DNA of 64,000 nt from Elusimicrobiota bacterium (GTDB lineage Bacteria; Elusimicrobiota; Elusimicrobia; Elusimicrobiales; UBA9959). A model generated the notes under the pieces. The model was not told the DNA's origin, did no database searches, and saw only the letters and a list, made by a program, of their open reading frames with translations. Both the position numbers and the translations under genes were made by a program. Of the stretch, positions 43,119 to 51,019 are shown one piece after another. Position 1 is the stretch's first letter. Each line of letters starts with the position of its first letter. The stretch is from the NCBI GenBank assembly GCA_019135865.1, contig JAGVVD010000052.1, positions 231,854 through 295,853 on the forward strand, given 5' to 3'.

Positions 43119-43814
43119 ATGACTGAAATTAAGCAAGTTTTTTTGATCTTTATTTTTTATCTGTTTGCGCAGCTGCCGGCTATGGCGGTCTGGCAGACGC
43201 AGGTTCTCCCCGAGAAAATAAAGATCCTGCTGGTGGTTGCGCTTATGGGTTTAACGACGATCCTGGTCGGCGAGGATTATAGGCGCAAATTATCCCTGAA
43301 GCTGGACGACTTGGGCTTACATCTTCCATCACTGCCGGAGATAAAGAAACATGCAGCGGTAATTCTGGCTTGTTCAGCCGCGGGGCTTGCCTGGTTTTCA
43401 ATATACTTTGCGGTATATCATGTGCTGTTTCCGGAGGCATACGCTGAGCTGATGAAAGACAGCACCGGAATTGCTTCATCATTGGTGGAATGGCAAAAAA
43501 ATAGCCCTGTTTCCGGATTCGCGGTTTTGGCGGCCAGCCAGCTCTTTCTTGCTGCTGCCGAGGAGTATCTGTTCAGAGGCGTGATCTACAATTATCTGCT
43601 GCGCAGAATGAGCTGGCAAAAGGCTTTGTTGTGGAGTTCCGCCAGCTTTGCGGTTTTTCATCTGAATCTTACCGGTATTCCAATTTATTTTGTAGGTGGA
43701 ATTATGTACTGCTGGCTCTACCGTAGAACCGGCGGTCTTTTTGCGCCGGTGCTGGCCCATTTCTTTTACAACTTCGGGCTGGTCATGCTTGGAGAGAGTC
43801 TGATAATACGGTAA
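43119..43814 (+). CDS. CPBP-family intramembrane metalloprotease
   Basis: 231 residues from the ATG at 43119 (MTEIKQVFLIF); a TTG about 33 codons upstream adds a charged tail unlike the family. About seven or eight hydrophobic helices. The motifs are Glu148-Glu149-xxx-Arg153 (AAEEYLFRGVIY), His181 (SFAVFHLN) and His214/Asn218 (LAHFFYN), as in CAAX/Abi proteases. In Gram-positives such proteins often protect against, or mature, bacteriocins, which is suggestive beside two secreted paralogues; here that is inference. Confidence 0.88.
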   Translation: MTEIKQVFLIFIFYLFAQLPAMAVWQTQVLPEKIKILLVVALMGLTTILVGEDYRRKLSLKLDDLGLHLPSLPEIKKHAAVILACSAAGLAWFSIYFAVYHVLFPEAYAELMKDSTGIASSLVEWQKNSPVSGFAVLAASQLFLAAAEEYLFRGVIYNYLLRRMSWQKALLWSSASFAVFHLNLTGIPIYFVGGIMYCWLYRRTGGLFAPVLAHFFYNFGLVMLGESLIIR

Positions 43815-43850
43815 CGAGGCGTTTTTGTTCTCGTATTGAACGATATTCGT

Positions 43851-45287
43851 ATGACCGGAGTATTTTTTTATTTTCTATCGTCCCTGGCGGTCTATCCGGC
43901 CCTCGCTCTGGATAGTTCACTGGCGACGGAGCAGCGCGAGTTGCTGAGGAGGCATTCCTTCGAACGAGCGAGGGCACTGGCGCTGAAATATCCCGGGGCC
44001 GGTCTTGAGCGGGTCCCCGCCCGTATAATAGAGCCGCGGATCTTTCTCGATGCTCCGGGCCGGTATTATGACCTTTCGCCGGATGGGGACACTCTTTCCC
44101 TTAAAAGTCTGGACGTCTCCTCCGGATTTCATATCCTGGTCCGTTCGGAGCCCGATAAAAAGGAGCTGTCGGACGCCTTTGCGCGGATAGACGCCGCCCC
44201 GTCCCTTTCAGCGGTGTTCATGGCCTGGAGCGCGCTGTTTTCTGGGGCTTATGAATTCGACGCCGTGGCCGACTGGAACGCCCGCCGTTTTCCTGGATTC
44301 AGGATGATGCATTCCGAATCTGATTGGCCGGAGATCCCGCGGACCTCCGTGTTGAGCTTCACGTTCATAAGGGACGGCGGACGGGCCTGTCATGTGGAGG
44401 GGTGGCGCGGGGAGCTCACCATTGACGCGCTACGCGCGTGCGCGAAGGACGCGGGGCTGTTTTCGCGGAGCGCCAGGCTGGAGACCGCCCTGCGCGTTCT
44501 GGCGCTGAGATCGTCGGACCGGGCCCGCTTCGACGAATTCGTTTCGGCCTTCAAGCGCGAATACCTCGGGCTTCGCCGCGATGGAGCCTTCGACAAGGAG
44601 AAGCTCACGCGCTACGACACCGGCGAGCTGCTCCGGGCATATGACGCGGCGTATTATTTCACGGCCTTTTCTCCGGTCAAGGACGGGCTTCCCGTCCTGT
44701 CCGGTATTTTCCGGGAACTGGAACGGCGCGGCGCCGCGGACGGCGGGGCGGTGCGGCGCTTCTATACGGTGCTCCTTGACGCCAGGGAGTTCCGTAAAGC
44801 GCGGAACGTTTTTGAGCGGTATCCTGACGCGGGCTTGGAGGATTTTCCGCCGCTTGTCGGCGATAAGAAGGGGCGCAAGGTCGTGCTGCGCTTAACTGAG
44901 GGCGCGGACGGGGTATACGCGGAGAAGCTCTCTTTGAAGGGGAAAAAGGTCGTCGTCGTGGGACAGCCGGGCTGCGCGCCCACTGGCAGAGCGTTCGACT
45001 TTATCGAACGGAACGCGGACCTCCTGTCAGTGATGAAAGAACACGCCGAACTGCTGGCCTCCGGCAGCGATTTTAAAGGCGTCGGGGAGTGGAACCGTTC
45101 CCACGCGATAAGGTTCGGCCTGGTACGTCCCGCGGGAGACTGGGACGGCATCGACTTCAGCCTCTATCCCGCTTTCTATTTTATTGAGAACGGGAAGGTC
45201 GTCCACAGTTTTACCGGATGGGAGGGGGAGGGTTCCGGCGAGCGTCTGTGGGAGGGTTTAGCCCTGCTCGGTCTGGCGGGCGGGTAG
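43851..45287 (+). CDS. Exported protein with two thioredoxin-fold-like domains
   Basis: 478 residues. The ATG at 43851 starts directly at a signal peptide (GVFFYFLSSLAVYPALA). Two related segments (about 90-190 and 365-475) share the same plan: a strand, a helix over DFxGVxEWNxRxxxxFxxxR / DAVADWNARRFPGFRM, then VLSFTFIRDGGRACHVEGWR / AFYFIENGKVVHSFTGWEG, which is like the C-terminal half of thioredoxin. Only one Cys sits at the expected active spot (VVGQPGCAPTGRA), so disulfide exchange is unlikely in the usual form. The middle (195-360) is helical. It lies between the CPBP protease and a convergent methyltransferase. Confidence 0.55.
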   Translation: MTGVFFYFLSSLAVYPALALDSSLATEQRELLRRHSFERARALALKYPGAGLERVPARIIEPRIFLDAPGRYYDLSPDGDTLSLKSLDVSSGFHILVRSEPDKKELSDAFARIDAAPSLSAVFMAWSALFSGAYEFDAVADWNARRFPGFRMMHSESDWPEIPRTSVLSFTFIRDGGRACHVEGWRGELTIDALRACAKDAGLFSRSARLETALRVLALRSSDRARFDEFVSAFKREYLGLRRDGAFDKEKLTRYDTGELLRAYDAAYYFTAFSPVKDGLPVLSGIFRELERRGAADGGAVRRFYTVLLDAREFRKARNVFERYPDAGLEDFPPLVGDKKGRKVVLRLTEGADGVYAEKLSLKGKKVVVVGQPGCAPTGRAFDFIERNADLLSVMKEHAELLASGSDFKGVGEWNRSHAIRFGLVRPAGDWDGIDFSLYPAFYFIENGKVVHSFTGWEGEGSGERLWEGLALLGLAGG

Positions 45288-45292
45288 CGGCG

Positions 45293-45952
45293 CTACTTCT
45301 TTTCCAGCAGCAGGGAGTGGAAGAACATGCAGTCGCGGGAGGTCTTGAGGACCTTGAAGCCGGCGGCCTCCGCCATCTTTTTGATCTCGGGAAGTCCCGT
45401 GGGGAATTCGTTGCGGATATAGCCGGTCACTTCCTTTTTCCTGGTCCGCCAGGCTTCGCCGTAATATTTTTCGGCTTCGGCCATCAGCGCGTCCCAGTTG
45501 GCGTCGAGGTCGGCGGCCGGGAAATCAAAGATGGCGTCTTCCAGCAGGAAGAGGCCTCCCGGCTTCATGGCGGAGGAGACTTTTTTCAGGAAGACCGCTT
45601 TGTCCGCGTCGCTGATGTGGTGCAGCGCGTCGCGGGTATAGACCTTGGTGAAAGAGCGGCCTTTCGGGTCGAAGTCCTGGAACGAGGACTCCAGTATCTC
45701 GACGTGCGGTTCCGCTTTGAAGCGGCGCCGGGCCTCGTCTATCTGATGCGGCGAGGAGTCCACCCCCACGACGCTGCGCACCAGGCGCAGCGCGGAGGCT
45801 ATGAAGTCGCCCTTGCCGCAGCCCAGGTCCGCGAGATCGTCGTCGGCGTTGAGCTCCAGCAGGTCGGCCGCCGCCAGCAGTTCCTTCTCGCCGGGGGCGT
45901 AGATGTCGTTGTAGCGGTCGACGTAATCTTTCTTGTCCCAGACCTCGCTCAT
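45293..45952 (-). CDS. Class I SAM-dependent methyltransferase
   Basis: 219 residues. Motif I LADLGCGKGDFI (about 40-51), the acidic loop VVGVDSSPHQIDEARRRF and the post-I motif YTRDALHHISDADK are those of small-molecule methyltransferases of the UbiE/Methyltransf_11 type. The C-terminal piece (MFFHSLLLEKK) completes the fold. It starts 1 bp after the M20 peptidase stop on the same strand, so the two are coupled. The substrate is unknown. Confidence 0.85.
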   Translation of the reverse strand: MSEVWDKKDYVDRYNDIYAPGEKELLAAADLLELNADDDLADLGCGKGDFIASALRLVRSVVGVDSSPHQIDEARRRFKAEPHVEILESSFQDFDPKGRSFTKVYTRDALHHISDADKAVFLKKVSSAMKPGGLFLLEDAIFDFPAADLDANWDALMAEAEKYYGEAWRTRKKEVTGYIRNEFPTGLPEIKKMAEAAGFKVLKTSRDCMFFHSLLLEKK

Positions 45953-45953
45953 T

Positions 45954-47192
45954 CTATTTCTCCTTGCAGAGCAGCAGCGTGGTGACCGCGAAGACTTTTG
46001 CGTCGCCCATCATGTGGTCGATGACGCAGTATTCGTTGGGCATATGCGCGCTCTCGTTGAGGCGCGAGTACACCACCACCGGCAGGTTGAGCCGGCGGAA
46101 GAAGGCCGCGACCGTGCCGCCGCCTATGCCGTAGGCCTTGGGTTTCACACCCAGCACTTCCTTGATGGCTTTCTTGAGGGCCAGCACTATCGGCGCTTTC
46201 GGGTCCGTCGGGGGCGCCGCCTGCGATTCCTGCTGGGGCTCGAACTCTATCTTCACGCCGTATTTCGCCTCCACCTCGTTCGCCATGCGGCGCATCTCGG
46301 CCTTGACCTCGGCGAGCTGGTAGCAGGGCATGACGCGGCAGTCCATGTAGAACACGTCCTCGCCGGGCAGCGTGTTGACGTTGGGGACATTGTTCTCCTT
46401 CTTGGTGGGCTCGAAGGTGCTTATAGGGGGCTCGTAGAGGCGGTCCTTCTTGGGGAACTTCCTGTAGAGCTTCTGGAAGCGCGTCACCAGGTCGCTGGCG
46501 GCCTTGAAGGCGTTGACGCCCAGCGAAGGGCGGCTGGCGTGGCACTGCTTGCCTTTCGTTACGACCTTCATCCAGAGTATCGATTTCTCGGCCACTTCTA
46601 TCATCGCGCCGTCCTCGGTACCTGAGTCGGGCACGAAGAAGACATCCTCTTTGCCGAAAATATCCGGGCGCTTCTCGGAGATGTAGTCGGCGCCGAAGCC
46701 GGAGCCGGTCTCCTCGTCGGCGCAGAACAGCAGCGCGATGTCGTACTCCGGGCGGTAGTCGAGCTCCATCATGGCCTTGACCACCAGTATGCTGGAGGCT
46801 ATCGCCTGCTGATTGTCCTCGACGCCGCGGCCGATAAGCCTGCCGTCCTTTACCTCCATCTTGTACGGGTCGGAGTTCCAGAGCTTCATCTCGCCGGGCG
46901 GGACTATGTCCAGGTGGCTCATGAACCAGATGGTCCTGGCGGAGCTCCTGCCCTTGTAGCGGGCTATGATATTGGGGCGGATGCCGTTCCTGGCCTCGGG
47001 CTGCGGGGCGTTTATCCACTCGATGGAGTCGAACTTCAGTTTTTTGAGCTCGCCTTCGAGCCATTTGGCCTTGTCGTACTCGCCGTCGCCGCCGCTGGAG
47101 GGGGCGAGGGCCGGTATCGCGGTCAGGCCGCGCTGCAGCTCCACGGCGTAGTCCTGGTAGGAAGCTATTTTTTCGAGGATCTGTTTCTTCAT
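45954..47192 (-). CDS. M20 family zinc peptidase (ArgE/DapE/carboxypeptidase type)
   Basis: 412 residues. The metal-binding residues are in FMSHLDIVPPG (His, Asp), GRGVEDNQQA (Asp) and CADEETGSGFG (Glu-Glu). The lid domain spans about 190-300 (GKQCHASRPSLGVNAF), and the last ligand is near AHMPNEYCVIDH. Members remove N-terminal or acyl groups from small peptides or amino acids; specificity cannot be told. An AT-rich patch upstream (47218-47256) is shared with the divergent PLD gene and probably holds both promoters. No signal peptide, cytoplasmic. Confidence 0.9.
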   Translation of the reverse strand: MKKQILEKIASYQDYAVELQRGLTAIPALAPSSGGDGEYDKAKWLEGELKKLKFDSIEWINAPQPEARNGIRPNIIARYKGRSSARTIWFMSHLDIVPPGEMKLWNSDPYKMEVKDGRLIGRGVEDNQQAIASSILVVKAMMELDYRPEYDIALLFCADEETGSGFGADYISEKRPDIFGKEDVFFVPDSGTEDGAMIEVAEKSILWMKVVTKGKQCHASRPSLGVNAFKAASDLVTRFQKLYRKFPKKDRLYEPPISTFEPTKKENNVPNVNTLPGEDVFYMDCRVMPCYQLAEVKAEMRRMANEVEAKYGVKIEFEPQQESQAAPPTDPKAPIVLALKKAIKEVLGVKPKAYGIGGGTVAAFFRRLNLPVVVYSRLNESAHMPNEYCVIDHMMGDAKVFAVTTLLLCKEK

Positions 47193-47217
47193 TGCGGACT
47201 CCTCCGGCGGATAGTCT

Positions 47218-47256
47218 GGATAGTGAAAGTATACTTAATTTATAAACTATAATTTA
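47218..47256. promoter_or_regulatory. AT-rich divergent promoter patch
   Basis: This patch contains overlapping TATACT, TATAAA and TATAAT boxes readable in both directions between the M20 and PLD-like genes. No clear -35 box can be assigned. Confidence 0.35.
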
Positions 47257-47352
47257 GTACGGCAGGGAAGACCGCGCGAGGGGAGGCTCCCCGCGCGTAA
47301 GGCCGGACACCGGCCGGAGCTTTTTGAAAAAGACCGTTACCCGGAGGTAAAG

Positions 47353-48561
47353 ATGCGCGTTATGAAATTGACCGCGGCGCTGCTCGGCGCCTGTCTTGCG
47401 GCGGCGGGGGCCGCCGAGTTTACGCTGGTGCAGAGCGTGCCCGAAGAGACGGTATACGGGTCCGCGCTGGCCGCGAAACCCGTGGAGACCTGGACGGAGA
47501 TGATGGACGGGGCTTCCGCGACGCTGGACATAGAGCAGTACTATATAGCGCATAAGCCCGGGGAGCCTATGGAGCCGGTGCTGGACGCGGTTAAACGCGC
47601 CGCGGCCCGGGGCGTGAAGGTGAGGATAATAGTCGACAAGCTCATGATGGGCGAGAGCGCCGGGCCGCTCAAGGAGCTCGGGGCCCTGGAGAATATCGAG
47701 GGGCGGGTGATCGATTACCGCAAGGCTTTCGGCGGGGTGCAGCACGCCAAGTTCTTCATCGTGGACGGCCGCGAGGTCTTCGTGGGCAGCCAGAATTTCG
47801 ACTGGCGCGCGCTGCGGCACATACACGAGCTCGGCCTGCGCATAAAGAGCGAAAGGGCGGCGAGGACCTTCGCGGCCATATTCGAGGAGGACTGGGCCAT
47901 AGCCGGCGGCGCCGCTCCGACGAAGCGCTTCCGGAAGCCGGACTTCGCGCCGGTCACCAGGAAAAAGCCGGAGGCCGCCTCTTTCAACGGCGAACCGGTC
48001 TCGTATCATCTCTCCTTCAGCCCCGTGAAGTCCCGCCCCGCCTCTTTCGGCGCGGAAATAAAGGAGCTGCTGCGGCTGATAAAGAAAGTGAAAAAGAGCC
48101 TCTACGTGCAGGTCATGAGCTACGCCATCAAGGATTACGACGGCACGCTCTGGTTCGAGCTGGACAAGGCCCTGCGCGCCGCGGGCCGCCGCGGCGTGGA
48201 AGTGCGGCTCATTTTCGCCGACTGGACGATGGGCAAGAAGGACGATAAGTACATAAAGGAACTGGCGAAGGCTAAGAACGTCAGCGTGAAGATCTCCTCG
48301 CTGCCGCAGCACAGCGGCGGCTTCGTGCCTTTCGCCCGCGTGGAGCACTGCAAGTACGCCGTCGCCGACGGGAAGGTCTCCTACCTGAGCACCTCCAACT
48401 GGGGCAAGAGCTACTTCTACGGCACGCGCGACGCCGCGGTGATAATGGACGGCGAGTCCATGGCCCGGGCGCTGGGGGATATTTTCGAGACGGCCTGGAA
48501 CGGCCCTTACGTCGAGCCCGTGGACCAGGACCGGAAGTACAAGGCCGTGAAGCGGGACTGA
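47353..48561 (+). CDS. Exported phospholipase D superfamily protein (PLD3/PLD4-like)
   Basis: 402 residues with a signal peptide (LTAALLGACLAAAGAAE) and strong ribosome site (CCGGAGGTAA). Two HKD motifs: His131-x-Lys133-x4-Asp138 (HAKFFIVDG) and His332-x-Lys334-x4-Asp339 (HCKYAVADG), the second followed by STSNWGKSYF. The layout (ETWTEMMDGASATLDIEQYY; MSYAIKDYDGTLWFELDKAL) is that of the PLD3/PLD4/K4-like branch, whose animal members are nucleases in acidic compartments. Here the protein is likely periplasmic; nuclease or lipase is undecided. The iorA gene starts 3 bp after the stop. Confidence 0.85.
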   Translation: MRVMKLTAALLGACLAAAGAAEFTLVQSVPEETVYGSALAAKPVETWTEMMDGASATLDIEQYYIAHKPGEPMEPVLDAVKRAAARGVKVRIIVDKLMMGESAGPLKELGALENIEGRVIDYRKAFGGVQHAKFFIVDGREVFVGSQNFDWRALRHIHELGLRIKSERAARTFAAIFEEDWAIAGGAAPTKRFRKPDFAPVTRKKPEAASFNGEPVSYHLSFSPVKSRPASFGAEIKELLRLIKKVKKSLYVQVMSYAIKDYDGTLWFELDKALRAAGRRGVEVRLIFADWTMGKKDDKYIKELAKAKNVSVKISSLPQHSGGFVPFARVEHCKYAVADGKVSYLSTSNWGKSYFYGTRDAAVIMDGESMARALGDIFETAWNGPYVEPVDQDRKYKAVKRD

Positions 48562-48564
48562 GAA

Positions 48565-50445
48565 ATGATCTCCCTGAAAGAACTGATGACCAGGCGGGAC
48601 GCCTTCACCGGCCTCACTATGGGCAATTACGCCCTGGCCAGGGCGATGGCGGAGGCGGGGCTGAAAGTGGCGACCAGCTATCCCGGTTCCCCCACGCCGG
48701 AGATAGGCGCGGCCCTGCTCGGCGCGCCGGAAGAGGAACGCCCGTACTATTTCGAGTTCTCGACCAACGAGAAGGTCGCGCTGGAAAAAGCCGCGGGCGC
48801 TTCTCTGAACGGGCATCTGTCCGCCTGCTTCTTCAAGTCGGTCGGGCTCAATGTCGCCGCCGATTCCCTGATACAGCTTTCGATGATGGAGCTGATAGGC
48901 GGCATGGTGGTGATACTCGGCGACGACCCCGGCGCCAATTCCTCCCAGAACGAGCAGGATAACAGGCATTTCGCCCGCATGTCCTATATCCCCATGCTCG
49001 AGCCGGCGACGCCGCGCGAGGCGCGCGGGATGTTCCTGGAGGCCGCCGCCGTCTCGCGGCGGCTCAGGATGCCGGTTTTCCTGCGGCTGACCACGCATGT
49101 CTGCCACGCCCGCGAACGTGTGGATTTCGGGCCGCTGCCCGACGGGGCGGCGGGCTGGGAGCCCGGGTTCGACCCTAAGAACGGGCCCTATGTGCCGGTG
49201 GCCGCCACCGTTTTCCCCCTGAAGGAGAAGGCCCTGCGCAAGCAGGACGAGTTCGGCCGGCTGATGGACGTTTCGGCCATGAACCGCCTGTTCCCCGCGG
49301 CCTCCGGTCCCGCTCGGCTGGGCATAGTTTCCGCCGGCCTGCCGGCGCTCTGCGCCGTAGAGGCCGTCGCCGCCGCCGGTGCTCCCGCCGACGTCCTGAA
49401 GCTGGCCTGCACCTGGCCTCTGCCGTCGGAGAAACTCGCCGATTTCCTGGCCTCGCACGAAGAGGTCTTCGTCCTGGAGGACCTCGACCGCGTGCTGGAG
49501 ACCGAGATAAAGGCCCTGGCCTTCGACCGCGGGCTGAAATGCCGGGTGCATTCCAGGAAGGAGCGGTCCGACCTGATGGGCGAGATGACGCCGCCGCGCG
49601 CGGCCGCCATGCTGGCCTCCGCCTGGCCGGAGCATTTCAAGGCGCCGCCGCCGCGCCCCGCCGCGGAGGAGCCCGCCGCGCGCCTGCCGCAGCTCTGCCC
49701 CGGCTGCGGCCACCGCTCGGCCTTCCACGCCGTGAAGCGCGCGCTGCCGCCCGGCGCGATAACGGTGGCGGACATAGGCTGCCACTCCATGGGCTTCATG
49801 CCGCCTTACGAGATGGGGACGGTGCTGCTGTCCATGGGACACTCCGTCTCCACCGGCGCCGGCCTGGCGCTGGGCAATTCCTCGCGCAAGGTGGTCAGCT
49901 TCCTGGGCGACTCCACCTTCTTCCACGCGGCCATGCCGGGCATAGTGAACGCCGTGGTGCAGGACAGCGACATCACGCTGGTGCTGCTCGAGAACGGCAC
50001 CACCGCGATGACCGGCCATCAGCCGCGCGCGGGCACGGGCGAGATCGGCGACAAGATACCGCTGCCGCGGCTGCTGGAGGCGATGGGCGTCAAATTCCTG
50101 CGCGACGTGGAAGCCTATAAGCAGGCGGAATTGGCCGCCGCGCTGAAAGAGGCGATGGACCACAAGGGCTTCGCCGTGGTCATAGCCCGCCACCCCTGTA
50201 TGCTCAAGTTCATGCGCGAGGCAAAGGCCAGGAACCCAGGTCTGAAACCGTCCAGAGTGGCCGTGGACCAGGCGAAATGCGCCCGGCATTACACCTGCGT
50301 CGCCGAGTTCGCCTGCCCGTCCTTCGTGAAGCACGACGCCGGCTCCGTTACGGTGCATCCGGAGCTCTGCATCGGCGACGGCTCCTGCGTGCAGACCTGC
50401 CCAGCCGCGGCCATAGTCCGCGAAAAGGGCGGGGAGGGGAAATAA
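48565..50445 (+). CDS. iorA: Indolepyruvate:ferredoxin oxidoreductase, alpha subunit
   Basis: 626 residues. It oxidatively decarboxylates aryl-pyruvates to acyl-CoA, passing electrons to ferredoxin. The pyrimidine-binding N-terminal domain (GNYALARAMAEAGLKVATSY), the TPP domain (CPGCGHRSAFH; SFLGDSTFFHAAMPGIVNAV with GD...N for Mg-TPP) and two C-terminal 4Fe-4S clusters (CARHYTCVAEFACP and CIGDGSCVQTCP) are in the family order. iorB follows with a 1-bp gap. The two would support fermentation of aromatic amino acids. Confidence 0.93.
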   Translation: MISLKELMTRRDAFTGLTMGNYALARAMAEAGLKVATSYPGSPTPEIGAALLGAPEEERPYYFEFSTNEKVALEKAAGASLNGHLSACFFKSVGLNVAADSLIQLSMMELIGGMVVILGDDPGANSSQNEQDNRHFARMSYIPMLEPATPREARGMFLEAAAVSRRLRMPVFLRLTTHVCHARERVDFGPLPDGAAGWEPGFDPKNGPYVPVAATVFPLKEKALRKQDEFGRLMDVSAMNRLFPAASGPARLGIVSAGLPALCAVEAVAAAGAPADVLKLACTWPLPSEKLADFLASHEEVFVLEDLDRVLETEIKALAFDRGLKCRVHSRKERSDLMGEMTPPRAAAMLASAWPEHFKAPPPRPAAEEPAARLPQLCPGCGHRSAFHAVKRALPPGAITVADIGCHSMGFMPPYEMGTVLLSMGHSVSTGAGLALGNSSRKVVSFLGDSTFFHAAMPGIVNAVVQDSDITLVLLENGTTAMTGHQPRAGTGEIGDKIPLPRLLEAMGVKFLRDVEAYKQAELAAALKEAMDHKGFAVVIARHPCMLKFMREAKARNPGLKPSRVAVDQAKCARHYTCVAEFACPSFVKHDAGSVTVHPELCIGDGSCVQTCPAAAIVREKGGEGK

Positions 50446-50446
50446 G

Positions 50447-51019
50447 ATGGCTTTCAACGTCTATATTTGCGGAGTGGGAGGCCAGGGGATAGGCGTGCTG
50501 GCCGCCGCGCTCTCGACGGCGGCCGAGGCGGCGGGACACGAGGTGCGCGGCTGCGACACCCACGGCCTGGCGCAGCGCCACGGCAGCGTCTCGTCCCACC
50601 TGCGGCTGGGCGGGGACGCCCTGACGCCGCGCGTGCCCGAGGGACAGGCCGACATCGTGCTTGCGCTGGAACGGCTCGAAGGCCTGCGCGGCGCGCTGTA
50701 CGCGCTCAAGCCCGGCGGGACATTGCTGTATTACGACACGGTCTACCAGCCCGTGACGGTGCGCACCGGTCTGCGCGCCTACCCGTCCGCGGAGAAAGTG
50801 GAGGCGCAGGTCGCGGAACTGGGCGGGAAAACCGCGCGGGTTTCGGTGGAGGGTATTTCCGATCCCCGGATGCAGAACGCGGCGCTGCTGGGCCGGCTGG
50901 CGGCGCTGGGACTGGCGCCGGGATTTACGCGCGAAACGCTCCGGTCCGCGCTGGCCGACACGCTCGGCGGACGCGCCCTGGAAGCGAACCTCGCCGTTTT
51001 CGACAAGGCCGCCGGATGA
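50447..51019 (+). CDS. iorB: Indolepyruvate:ferredoxin oxidoreductase, beta subunit
   Basis: 190 residues, the normal size. The gamma-type domain begins NVYICGVGGQGIGVLAAALS, and GCDTHGLAQRHGSVSSHLRL is the second family hallmark. It pairs with iorA directly upstream to build the CoA-binding and interdomain side of the enzyme. Its stop overlaps the start of the U32 peptidase gene (ATGA), so the three are one operon. Confidence 0.93.
   Translation: MAFNVYICGVGGQGIGVLAAALSTAAEAAGHEVRGCDTHGLAQRHGSVSSHLRLGGDALTPRVPEGQADIVLALERLEGLRGALYALKPGGTLLYYDTVYQPVTVRTGLRAYPSAEKVEAQVAELGGKTARVSVEGISDPRMQNAALLGRLAALGLAPGFTRETLRSALADTLGGRALEANLAVFDKAAG

Noticed and set aside
47254..50457. A 1,067-codon antisense frame over the PLD-like gene and iorA
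   Set aside because: Shadow of two confidently identified genes.
50467..51015. An upstream extension of the U32 frame overlapping iorB
   Set aside because: It is the wrong frame of iorB; the U32 N-terminus starts naturally at 51016.
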